Source of the DNA: Streptomyces mayonensis | GTDB taxonomy: Bacteria > Actinomycetota > Actinomycetes > Streptomycetales > Streptomycetaceae | Direction: 5' to 3' | NCBI RefSeq assembly: GCF_018982965.1 | Contig: NZ_JACBYP010000044.1 | Location: 1 to 60,938 of the forward strand | DNA: 60,938 nt | Part shown: piece by piece, positions 30,301-42,300 of the stretch | Layout: every line of letters starts with the position of its first letter | Numbering within the stretch: position 1 is the first letter of the stretch | Translations under genes and position numbers: made by a program | The notes under the pieces: model-generated | Database searches by the model: none | What the model was told of the DNA's origin: nothing | What the model saw: the letters and a program-made list of their open reading frames with translations, nothing else

Positions 30301-33300
30301 TAGTCGTTGCAGCTGTAGAGGAAGATGGCCGTCAGATGCCCCGGGGTCAGCTGCTCCAGGGCCCGCAGGCCGGCCGGTCCGGTGCGTCCGAGCCAGTCGT
30401 ACAGCGCGTTGCCGCGGCCGTCCGGTAGCTCGTCGGGGTTGCGCAGCGCGATGCTCACCAGGTCCGTCAGGTCGCCCGGAAGGGAAACGTCCTGGCCAGG
30501 GCTGATCTCCCGGGAGTACGTCATCCGGGCGCCGTAGAGCGCCTGGTGCGGCGGGACCACGTGTTCGACGCGCGGGTCGCCGGACGGCGGGCTCGACCTG
30601 CGCAGCAGCTCCGCCGCCCACCGGTGCAGGCCCGCGCCGTCGCGCAGCGCGGTGGTCCGCTCCCCGGCCGGGCCGGTCCCGGCGAGCTGTGAGGCCTGCA
30701 GGATCTCGGACAGGGACGCCAGGTCGGCCGGGACCAGCCAGGCGATCAGGGCCGTGCGGAACGCCTCCAGTTCCTCGGAGGACGCGCCCAGGGCCGCATG
30801 GGTCTGGATCAGTCGCAGGGCCGCGCCGCGCTCACCGCCCACCCGTCGCAGGCCCCGGCCGTCGTGGACGGCGCGGTAGGCGCTGCCCGGCGCGTACCGG
30901 GCGCGGTCGCCGGCAGGACGTGCCAGTGCCGCAGCGAGGTCCGCGGGCAGCTCGCGGCTCGCATAGGCGGCGCGGGCGAAGACGGCCATCAGCTCGTCCA
31001 GGGTGCGGACACCGGGTGGCTGGGCGAGCAGCCGGTCCAGCGCCCGGCCGGGGTCGCCGGGCAGGACGCCGGACTCGAAGAAGGCGCGGTCCGCCCGCTC
31101 CTGCCCGTAGCGCGCCGCCAGTTCGGAGCGCAGGCGTACGACCGCGTTCCGGGTTGCCTCGGTCGTGCGGATGCCCGATCCCAGCAGCCCGGCGAGGGCG
31201 AACTCCAGCCGGACGCTGAGCTGGCGCCATTCGCGGTCCTGGTAGAAGGCGGCGAAGCGGACCGTGCCGGGGGATCCGGCGGGCCTCCAGGACGAGACCG
31301 ACCACGGAGCCTCCTCGGTCGCGGGACCGGGGACCGGCACGGCGGTCTCGGTCTCCGGCGAGGCGTTGATCTTCTCGGGCGCGGGGTAGCTGGGGGTGCC
31401 TTTCCCGGATGGGCCGGCGGGGCCGGGTGCGTCGAACGGGCGTACGGCGTCGGTGGGCGACGCCCGGTGCGCGGGTGCGGTGGGCCCGAGGTGGAAGGTG
31501 CCCGGGGCGTCCGACGACGGGCCGGGGTCGGAGGCAGGAGGCCGTGCGGGGGCGGGAGGGGGTATCGGCGGGGCGTCGCTGCCCTCGTAGTGGGACCCGC
31601 CGCTGTAGTAGATCTCCGTCCGCTGCGTGGGGTTGTCGGATGCCATGTGGGTGTTCGCCCACGTACCGTCGGGGCGGTGAGTCGTCGCGTCGATCCATAG
31701 ATCGAATGTGTTCGCGACAAGGGGCAGGAACATCTCTGCCGCGTTCGCGGACCACTGATTTTCCCAGTCGGTGACAACGTGCAAAAACGACTGCAATTCC
31801 GTGCTGTCCAGCGGCGCGATGCTCGTTGCGTTGACGGTGAGAAGCAGTTGGCCCAGCGCGTCGTCGTCGAGGTCGGCGGGAGCCGGTAGCAGACCGTGCT
31901 CTTGGAGATATTCGAACTTCCGGGGCCGAGACACGTCCTCGGCGGCCGTCTCCGCCATGAGCCGGGCGTCCTCTGGGGGCAGGTCCCGGTAGGCGGTATG
32001 CGATGTCATGAGGGCGTCGACATACCGCCTGTCCAGGTCGTCGGGGTCCAGGCCTTCCCACACGGGAATGGACAGGACGCCGTGGTGCTCGAGGTGCTGG
32101 AGTCGTTGGTCCCGGTTCATGCTCCGCAGGCGCTCTGCGAAGTCGAAGGTGGTCGATCTCCGGAACTGTCCGATGACATGGTCGGGCAGGTGCCCCTTGC
32201 TACGGGTCACGTAGGCCTCGATCACGGACTGCATGGCCCGTTGCACGGCATACGCCGGACTCGTCAGGTCACGGGTCCGGGTCAGGCTGAAATTCTCCGC
32301 TTGGTCACGCAGTTCGTTGCGTACCGCGTCGGGATTCGCGAGCCAGGCGTACGCGTCCGGGGCGGCGGAGGCGAGGTGAGGCAGGCGGCTTCGGACGTAC
32401 AGGGGGTTGCTTGCCATGACGGCGTAGAGGAGGCACCCGCCGGTGGCGGGCACCGGTATCCGACTGCCTCTCGCGGGGGCTGTGACGGAAGCTGGGTACT
32501 CCTTCGGTTTCGACCGCCCCCCCTCCGACGCCTTGGCCTTCGCCTTGCCCGTTTTGTCGCTCGGTGCGGCGACCGGTACGTCCGGTGTGGCCGGCTGCTG
32601 CGGCGGTTCCGCGACGGTCGGGGCGGTGGGACTCTCCGGTGCGGGAGCCTTCGCTTCGGTGTCCGGCTCCACTGTCGGGGCCGGGGTAGGGGCCTCCGGC
32701 GCTGTTTCAACCACGGGCTGAGGTTCGGGGCCGGGTTCGGGGGCGGCCGTGGGTTCGGGGGTGCTCGCAGGAGGTTCGGGCTCGACTCCGGGAGATCTCG
32801 GCGGAACGATCGCGGGCACAGGCTTCTCGGTCGTCGCCGCGGACTCCGCGGACTCCGCCTCGGGCGCGGGGTCCTCGACGGCCTCCGTTGTGGGTGTCAC
32901 GGGTTCCGGGGGCTGCGCTTCGGAGCCGGTGTCCTCGGCCACCGGTGCGGGGGCCGTGGGGTGCGACGGCTCCGCCTCGGGCGCGGGGGCGTCCTGGGCT
33001 GGCGTGTTCTCCGCGGGTGCTTCCCCGGCGGGGTCGCTCCCGGGCTCGGGGGCGGGAGGCCGGAGGAAGGGGCCCAGGACGGGGTCGTCCTCCAGGCCGT
33101 CGGCCAACTGACCCGTACCCTTGTCGATCGGCAGCGAGCCGTAAAGGCCCCGGGGCACCTTGATCCGTACGGTGCCGTGCGGTCCGCGGACGACGGCCGT
33201 GACCCCGAAACGGTAGAGCCGGTAGGGCCGTGTGCCCTCCTTGTTGCGCTCGTCGGTGTCCGCCAGCGCGGCGTTGCGCATCTCGCTGTCGGACCAGTCC

Positions 33301-36300
33301 TTGATGTCGAACGGCAGACCCCCGAACATGGTGTCGTCGTTCGCGTGGCCGCCGCCCTCAGGACCGAAGTGGAAGGCCCCGCCCTTGCTCTTCTCCTCCT
33401 CGGTCTCGGGCTCTTCGTCGGTCTGTGTGTACCCGCGCTGCTTGATCGCGGTGCCCTCCGCGGGGCCCAGGATGTCGGCGCTGTCCAGCTCCAGGCCGAC
33501 CAGGGCGTCCTGGTCCCCCATGGGCAGACTGTAGGCGTGCCGCAGCAGTTCCTTGATGCGCGGTCGCATCATGTTGCTGCTGGCGCGGTGTGCGTAGACC
33601 ACACCGGCCGTCCTGGTGATCGGGTCCAGGCCGTCGACTGCCGGGGGATTGCCCACCTCGGTGCTCGGGGGTTCGTGCCACCGCACGGCGGTCGTCTTGG
33701 CCCAGCGCTCGATGGCCAGGGCGGCGGGCACGGTCCAGGGATGGAGACTGGTCACGAACGTCTCCCAGGCTCGCGCCGAAGCCTCCGAACGCTCCACCGG
33801 GTCCACGGGGTTCGGGGTGACCCTTGGCTCTGCGGGCTCTGTGGGCGCCGGGGGTGTCGAGGTCCCCGCGGGGCCCTGGGGTTCCGGGTTCTCCAGGGCT
33901 TCAGGGGATTCCGGGCCTGCCGGGGACTCCGGGGCATCCTGAGGCCCGGGGACCTGCACGGCCTCCGTGGTCTCCGTGGTCTCCGTGGTCTCCGTGGTCT
34001 CCGTGATCTCCGTGATCTCCGTGATCTCCGTGATCTTTGGGAGCTTCGGGGGCTTCGTGAGCTTTTTGGGCCTTGCGGCGGACTCCGAGGGCTTCCAGAC
34101 GACCTCGGTCTCGCGCGGCGTGGTCAGGTCGATGGGCCACCGGGGCTGCCGGCCCGTCGCCTCCGTGAGGTGGTTCGGCACGAGCAGTCGCACGCTTCCG
34201 TCCACCAGTTGCTCCGGCGCGTCCCCGGGGTCGTACCAGACGAAGGGACGCAGGCCACGCTCCCGGTCCGCGCTGCCGGCGGTCATGTACTCGATGCGGT
34301 TCACCGTGCGTGAAGGCATGGTGAGGAGAGCCGGCAGCTCCGTGGACATGCCCATCTCGATGCGGAACGCGACGTCGTGCTCGAACTCCTCGGAGCTGTC
34401 CTTGGGGTTGGCCCGGTAGATCTCGACCGTCTTCTTCGTGTCCTTGTCCGCTGTCTTCCGCGAGGCGCGGTATTCGCTCCCGAGCTCGAATCCTCCGTGC
34501 CCGCCCTCGTTTCCGGCGCGCGCACGGACGTCGAGGCCACCGCCGGACGACCAACCGGTCTCCTTCTCCTCCGCTTCGGCCGTCACTCCCTCGCCGCGCA
34601 GCGTGAGCTTCAGTCTCTGACGGGACCGCTGGGTCTTCGGCTTCTCGAGGCGGACCGTGGTGACGTTCACCCACAGATAGCGGGTGCTGCCCAGAGGGCC
34701 GGGCACCGGGAACCAGCGGAAGACCCCCTTGTTGGTGGCGGCGTGCCACTCGGTCTGGAGGCCGCTGGAGGAGTACGACTTCTTCAGCGACCTCTGAAGG
34801 GTGTTGGGACGCGGGGCGGTGTCCGGGGACCTCTCGGTGTGGACGACTCCCCTGGCGCGCAGCCGGGCGTTGATGGCGTCCAGCACACCGTCGGCGTTCA
34901 GGATTTCCGGATGCGCGACGCCGGGGATCAGATCGGGGTCGACGTAGGTCCGGATCGGCTCCGGCTCCGGCGTCGGCTCCGGCTCCGGCTCCGGCGTCGG
35001 GTCCGGTGCCGGTGCCGAGTCCGGCTCAGGCTTCGGCTCCGGGCTCGGCCCGGGGGCCGATTGCGGGGTCGGGTCCGGTGTCGGTGTCGGTGTCGGGTCC
35101 GGTGCGAAGAGGTCCGTCAGACGGCGATCGGGGACGAGGAGGTCGAGTGCGTTCTCGGCCCTCAGGTAGCGGGTGTCCTCGATGAGCTTGTTCCCGTGCC
35201 AGCGCAGGTACGTCAGCTCGAAGATCGGACTGGCACGCAACGTGTGTGCGGGTTCGCCGTAGGTGGCGCGCGTGATGTCGATCCGTCCCCTGGTCTCGTC
35301 CTCCGAACTGCCCCAGTCCCTGACGGCGTCCGCCTTGGCGACGACGGTGACCCGGCCGCCCGGACCCGTCGGGTGTTTCTCGTGGCCGGCGTCGGAGCCG
35401 AGCATGAACTGGGGCCCGGCCGAGACGTTCACGCCCACCCCGTTGTCGACGCTTCGATCGGTCACGGTCTCCTGATTGGCCTTCGCGTACTGTTCGACCT
35501 CGACGTTCTTGCTCTCGGCGGGGTTCTCGAAATCCCGGCTCTCGTCGAGGTCCTCGTAGTCGAACACGTGGATCTTCAGCCGCATCGCCTGTTTGAAGTT
35601 GCCGTCCTTCGGCAGTTCCATCTCGTGCGCCACCTTGCGGGCGCTGTCGTCGAAATTGGCCGTGAGAGTGCCGGGATGGGCCAGGTCGCGGATCTCCTTC
35701 GGCCACTTCGACGGGTCGTCGAGCCAGGCCTTTCGTGCAGCCGCGTTCATTTCCCCCGGAAAGACGCGCTCGGCGTACTGTCTCGCGCCCAGCTGGGCGA
35801 GTTCGGGCATGAGATGGAAGACGGGGTAGAGGCCCTGGGCGCCGCTGGAGAAGTTCAGATGGCGCTGCCGCCTGGGCGGGAGTGAGCTCAGCTCTCTGAC
35901 GCCGGTCGCCCGTAGCTTCTGTGCCTCTGCCAGGGTGACGGGCTGCTTGGGCGCGTGCTCCGTCGGGACCACGACCCGCGCGACGTACGGCACGCGCCCG
36001 CCGAGGAAACGACGCTTCCGGACGGATCTCACCGACCAGATCACCGCCATCGGGTAACGGTGCTCGTCGACGTCCGAGTCCGTCTCCGTACGCCGGTAGC
36101 TCTCGGGGGCGCTCGACAGCTTGGTCCCCTTCTTCTTGCCCCTTCGCAGGATGGCCTGCAATCCCGCGACCTGGAGACGGACGCGAGGCGTGACGAAGTG
36201 GAGACCGGCGATCGTGTGGTCGATCTCAGGGATCTCCAGCCGGAGACCGCCGCCGGCCATGCTGGAGAGTTTCCACCCCGTGTTGCGGTTGCCCGCCACC

Positions 36301-39300
36301 TTCGAGCCCGCCACGGCCCGGGTGTTGACCCTCATGCGGAAGCGCCCGCCGGACGCCGGGTCGGTGGTCTCGCTGGGGCCGTCGGTGCGGGAGGATCCCC
36401 ATATCGTCTGGGCGGCCACTTCGTACGCCCGGTTGCCGACCTTGATGGTGCGGTACTCGCCCAGCAACGACTGGTCCAGGTCGGCCTCGAGCGCGGGACG
36501 TCCGTAGAAGGTCATGAGATCACGGTCGGCGACCGCCCAGTCGCTCTTCCGGCTGTTCTCCGAGCCGACGTCCAGGACATCCAGCTGCTCGATGGCGTCC
36601 CGCAGGTCCTGTTGCAGGTTCTCGGCACCCGGCAGCGCGATCGGCACGCCGAATCCGAGACCCTTGCGGGCCGCCATCGCCAGAGGCTCTCGCGCATGCG
36701 GCGTCAGCAGGTGCTTGGCCCTGCCCACCAGCATGCGGAACCGGTACACCGGCCGTACGGTCGGTGCCGACGGGATCCTGCGCCGGCCGGGCAGGGCGGG
36801 GACGCGGTGGCGCGGTGCGGCCTTGTCGAGGGCCTCGGTGTCGGTCTCGCCGGCCCCGTCGCTCGTGTCGGTCCGTTGCCTGTACTCCTTCACGGCCGAC
36901 GCCGGGCGCAGCTCGGAGGTCCACGTCGGTCCGACGGTCCGCCGGACGAAGTGCGCGGCCTCGCGCTGGGGAACGCTGATCTCTCCCACGGTCTTCTCCC
37001 GCACCGTGGCGACCTTGTGCGTGCTGGACAGCGCGATCAGTTCGAGCTCCAGCCCGGCGCGGTAACGGCTCTGCGGTGCGGTGTCGTTGAGGACCGTGTG
37101 GCTCATCTGCGACGCGTCCAGGGAGTATCCCGCGTTCCGGCTCACGTCCAGGGCCGCGTTGAACATGGGTACCAGGCCCGTCGCTTCGACGTCTTCCGAG
37201 GTGTTGCCGTCCCCGTGCGACCCGATGGGTGCGCGGCCACCGAAACCGGTCTGGTTGTAGCCGGCTCCCAGTCCTCCCTCGCTGCCGCCCGAGCTGGACG
37301 TGGTGTGCGTCGTGCCCGCTCCGACGTCGTCCCGGGTGCCGATCTGGCTGTCCCCCAGGTACTGGAGGCTGTCGATCTTCCTGCGCAGCCGCAGGTGCCC
37401 CTGGAACTTCATGCCGAGCGGGCCGGTGACCCGGATGGAGTTGGACGTGTCGCCGCCGGACCACCAGTTGTACCGGCTCCGGGCGGTCGGCTCGGTCAGG
37501 AAGCCGGCGGCCCGGTCCATCTTGGCCTTGTGCAGGACCTGCTGCGCCATGGAGGCAGGCATCCCGGCGGCGAGCAGGTTGCGGTGCAGCCCGGCGACGA
37601 CGGGGGTGAGGTTGACCGCCTGGAGTACTTCCCGGGCTTCGGAGGGCCGCGCGGCCGTAGCGTGCCGGCCTCCCGGCGGCGGACGTTCGGCCTCGGGCGC
37701 CCCTTCGTCGGGGCGGTAATCGTCCCCGCCGTCCCGGGTGTAGGCGGTGGGTACGTCGACGTGGAGTCGGCTCGGTACGGTGAGCTGATGATGGGCGGTG
37801 GGCGTGGCGTCCTCGCCGTCGATGAAGACCTTCATGGTCAGGCCCGCGTCGAAGCGGCTCAGGGCATTGACGAACGGCTTCCGGCCGGAGATCACCCTGC
37901 GCCGCCAGCCCCGCGACTTGCTCAGCGAGGAACGGCCCCTGAGCTGTGGCGCCACCACCACGCCCACGGAGGCGAGCCCGTTCACCGCCATGCCCACAAG
38001 ACTGAACAGCGCGGTGTCGAACCCCCAGCTGTCCTCGCGTTCGCCGTCGCCTCCCGAGGCGGCGGACGCGAAACCGACGGGGTATTCGGAGACGTCGCCC
38101 TTGGCCGTCGGCATGCTGGTCAGGCCGTTCAGTACGGGGCGCAGCCACACCAGGTGCCCGTCGACGACCAGGGTCCGGCCGGCTGCCAGAATGTCGTCCC
38201 ACTTCTTGGGATCGGTCTCCAGCAGCAGATCACGGACCGCCTTCCGGATCCCCGTCCGCAGCGCCTCCTGCGGTCCGGGCACCTGTAGATCCAGCCCCGA
38301 ACTGATCTGCTGTGCCCAGGAGTCCGCCCTCTCCTTCGTGAAGTCCACGTCGGCCGTCGACCTGGCGACGACGATCTGCCCCATCGCGCCGTGCTCGAAG
38401 TACCAGGGCGACGGGTCAGGCGTCGGGGCCGGGTTCGGGTCAGGTGTCGGGTCCGGGTCCCCGTCCGGTTCGGCCGTTTCGCCGTCGGGTGTCGTCAGCG
38501 TGAGCTGAGGCAGTGCGGGCTGGGGCGGTACGGGCTGTGAGGGCGGAGGCTGTGGAGGCGTGGGGTCTTGGGACGGTGTGGAGTCTTGGGACGGCGTGGG
38601 GTCTTGGGACGGTGCGGGGTCTTGGGACGGTGTGGGCTGCGAGGGTGTGGTGCCTTCGGCGGGCCTTGGCGACGGTCCGCCGAGTTCTTCGAGCACGCGG
38701 TCCAGGCTGGGCCAAGCTGTGGCGGGGCCGTTGAGGGGCCGGGGTTCGAGGAGGTCTCCGGGCTGGATGGCCAGAGCGCCGTCCAGGCTGGGCAGTTGGG
38801 TGTCGAAGCCCTTGAGGGATCTGGGCTCGAAAACGTCCTCGTGCGGGGTGCGGAGGATGCTGTCGAAGGTGGGGAGGGACGTGTTGCGTGAGTTGGCAGG
38901 GCTGGGTTCGAAGGGGTTTTCGGGCAGGGGCGCGGTGACGCTGCTGGAATTGTCGGTGAGGCTGGGTTCGAGTACGTCCCCGGGAGGAGTGGCAACCTGG
39001 GGTGAGGCATCGGTCGAGTTCCCGGCCGCACGGGTGGCGGAGGCCGGTCGCACGGTTCCGTCGGCCGGGCTGCTGCCCGGCGCGTACGGGCCCTGGGGGT
39101 GCACGACCGACCAGTCGGCGGCCGTCTGTCTCCGCCCGGCCGCGAGGGGGAGCAGAGCCAGCGACTGCGGCAGCGACGGGTCGGACGGCGCGAACAGACT
39201 CACCGCACCCGGTGAGTTCCACACGGGGAGACCCGTTGCCTTGCTGAGGACGGTCGCCGGGTCGGCGGCCGGGGTGCCACCGCCGGCGTCCGGCCCGGTG

Positions 39301-42300
39301 GCTGCCGCGGCATGGGGCGAGGGCTGTTCCGAGAAGGTCTCCGACCAGGAGGCATAGATGATGTCGGCCGGCGAGTAGGAGTCCCTGCTCTTCTCCCACG
39401 CCAGAAGCTCGCCGATCTCCTCGTGCGGCACCTTGGCGCTGAACCCGTTGGGCAATGTCATGTGCAGGTAGGTCGGATGGAGTTCGCCCAACACCAGAAA
39501 GGGAGCGGGGTCGGTGGACCACGGCATGCGCGGCCACCGCACGGGACCGATGTTGCCCTTCTGCTCCGCCAGGACGGCGGCCGGGTTGACGTCCACCACC
39601 TTCAAGGGGGCAAGGCCGGGAACTTGTGTGAAGTGACGGCCCGACGGATTTCCGTTTGTGTCGTGAATGAGGGTGTCCAGCGCGAGTGCGCCCATCTGCT
39701 CCAGATGGAAGGCGGCCAGTTCGATCGGGTTGTCCAGGTCGATGCCGACGGCAGCCGCGCTCATCACCAGTTCGAACAGTTCGGGCAGCCGACCCGGGTC
39801 CGGGTTCTCCAGATGCAGGACCCTGGCGGTGAGGGTCGCGAGGTCGGGCGTCCGGTCCCACCACTCCAGAGCCTTCACTCTCGCCCAGAGGGCCCGGGAC
39901 CGCTCGATGTCCCCGATGCCTGTCACGCCCGGGTCGGCCCACAGGACGCGGCGGGCCTCGTCGTCCAGTTCCGGGCGCGAGTAGTCGCCCAGCCACCGGG
40001 CCGCGTTGTGCACGTGCGGCAGGGTCACGAGGTCCGCGAGCGTCGCGTCGGGCTGCTGCCGGAGGGTTTCGGCTGCCCGGTCCAGCAGGATGCGGTACTC
40101 GTCCGGTCCCGGCTCGGCGCTCACCGTGCCGTCTGCACGGAGCTCGCGGGCCGCGCGCTCGAAGAGGTCGAGGGTGAACGGGGTGAGGTCGCGCAGTGCC
40201 GGGTCGGCGGCGCGCAGGGTCTCCAGTGCGCCGATGCCGGCGAGGAGTTCTCCGTACTGGCTGTCGTCCTCGATCCGCACGCCGAAGGTCAGCCGCAGGG
40301 CGCGGACCAGTCGCAGGGTCCGGTCGCGGACCTCGTCGGAGGCCGGCTGCGTGGGGTCGGTGTGCAGGCCCGCGGCGCGGGCCCGGTCGTCGAGGGCGGC
40401 GCCGACGGGCTCGGGACGGAGCAGCACCCATGTACCGCGCCGGCCCTTCGAGTCAGTCTCCAGGGCGAGGACCCAGGTGCCGTTCTGCTGCGTGACCACC
40501 ACGATCCGGTCGGGGCCGTACCCTTCACGCTGGGTCTCGTTGACCTGGTGCTGGGCTTCGCTCACGAACCACAGAGGGTCGTGGGCGAGCGTGTCGCGTG
40601 CGCCCCTGCGGATGCGGGTCACACCCGGTTCGACCGCGGCGAAACAGGACGTGGTCACGAGGAGGTGGTCCTTGGGCCGCCGCGCCAGACTCGGACGACG
40701 CTTGAGCATTCCACCGGTCTGCTGTCGCCTGGTGACGTGACGCGGGTTGTCCTCGGTCGGGATGTGCGTCTCGCCCGGCAGGCCGTGCGCGCTCCACTGG
40801 TAGAAGGTCCGGCCCGCGAAGGGCAGGGGCTTGTCGTCCTTGGTGAAGACCCTGGTGACCGGGTTGTAGTGCCACATCTCCGTCTGCTTCGCGAAGCTTC
40901 GGTCCCCGGTCAGCATGAAGGCTGCCTCGGCGTCACCGAACACCGCCCTGCCGACAGGCTGTCCGTCGGAGACGACGGTGTGGGACAGCGTCCGCCGTTC
41001 CCAGAACGGGGCGCGTGCGGCCTCGGCGGGGTCGAGTACCAGTCCCGGCGGGCTGGGGATCCACTCGGTGGGGTACGTGACGGGTGTCCCGTCCACCATG
41101 TGGGACTGAACACGCAGGGAGACGACGTGCGGAAGCGACGCATCGCGCTGAGGTGTGATGTCCACGAGACCGTTGGCCGACCAGACCAGCCTGCCGGTCC
41201 GCTCCGCCGCCAGCCGCGGCTGCTTCAGGCCCCCGGAACCGGCGTGGGAGGGCAGCAGCACCACGGATACGTCGTGGGGGAGCGCGGCCAGCTCCGGGTC
41301 GAGGGCCAGCAGTTCGGCGAACACCTCGAGCGGTGCTCTGCGGGGGGCACCGTGGCGGTCGCGTACGACGATGTGCTCCGCGTCACCGTCCGCGCGCACG
41401 ACGTACGGCTCGGGCCCGCCGGGACGGTGCCAGTGCGCCGGGTCCACTTCCGGCTGACGCTCCGGGCGTCCGTCGCTTCCGAGTACCGTCCTCCCGGTGG
41501 TCGTGAGGTCCAGGTCGGTAATGGAGCGGGTGGTCCAGTCGCGGCCCGGGGGGCGCCCGCCGTTGGCGGTCCTGGAGTAGCGCTGTGACAGTGCGCCCTG
41601 GTCGGCCAGGTGGAACGCGCTCAGGAAGGCGAGGTTGTGCGCCTGCCGGGTGCCCGGGTGCGTCGCCACCCGGAACAGCTCTTTGTGATGTTCCCGGGTC
41701 ACCGGTCCGGCCTCGTCCAGGAGCAGCACGTCGCGGGCCATCGTGTCCAAATCGAGCGGGCTGCGGCCGAACAACTCGTCCATGGGGTCGACGGGGCGCA
41801 GCCGGTCCAGGCGGGCGAGGGCGTCGAGCACGGCGGAGTACTCGTGGTCCGGCAGGGTGCCGGAGCCGTAGACGTCCGTCAGCAGCTCCTGGTACCGGAG
41901 GAGTTCCTCGGGGGTCGGCTGCGGAGGGGTCTGCACCTGCTCCTCTGCCACGGCGCCGGCCGGACGGTCCGGCGACGGGGTCTCGTGGCCGGACCGGACC
42001 TCGTCCGTGTCCGTCGTTTCCGTGTCCGTCGTCGGGGTGCGGGCCGCTGCGGGCTCCAGGAGGCCGTCGGGTGCGACGGGTGTTTCGGGTGCTTCGGACG
42101 GGCTTTCGTGTTCGGCCGCCAACGTGGCGTCGTCTTCGGAGGTGACGTCGTCCTCGGAGGTGACGTCGTCTTCCGATGTGAAGTCGCCTTCGGACGTTTC
42201 GTCCGTCCTGCCGCCGGCCCTGTGCGTCGGGGATACGCCGGGGATGCGCGACCACTCTTCGTCCGCCCGCGCTCCCGGCACGCTGGGCAGGAGGGTTGTG

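Noticed and set aside
33967..34038. Possible CRISPR-like or VNTR locus
   Set aside because: The units are 9 bases, contiguous, without spacers, and in frame within the giant gene.
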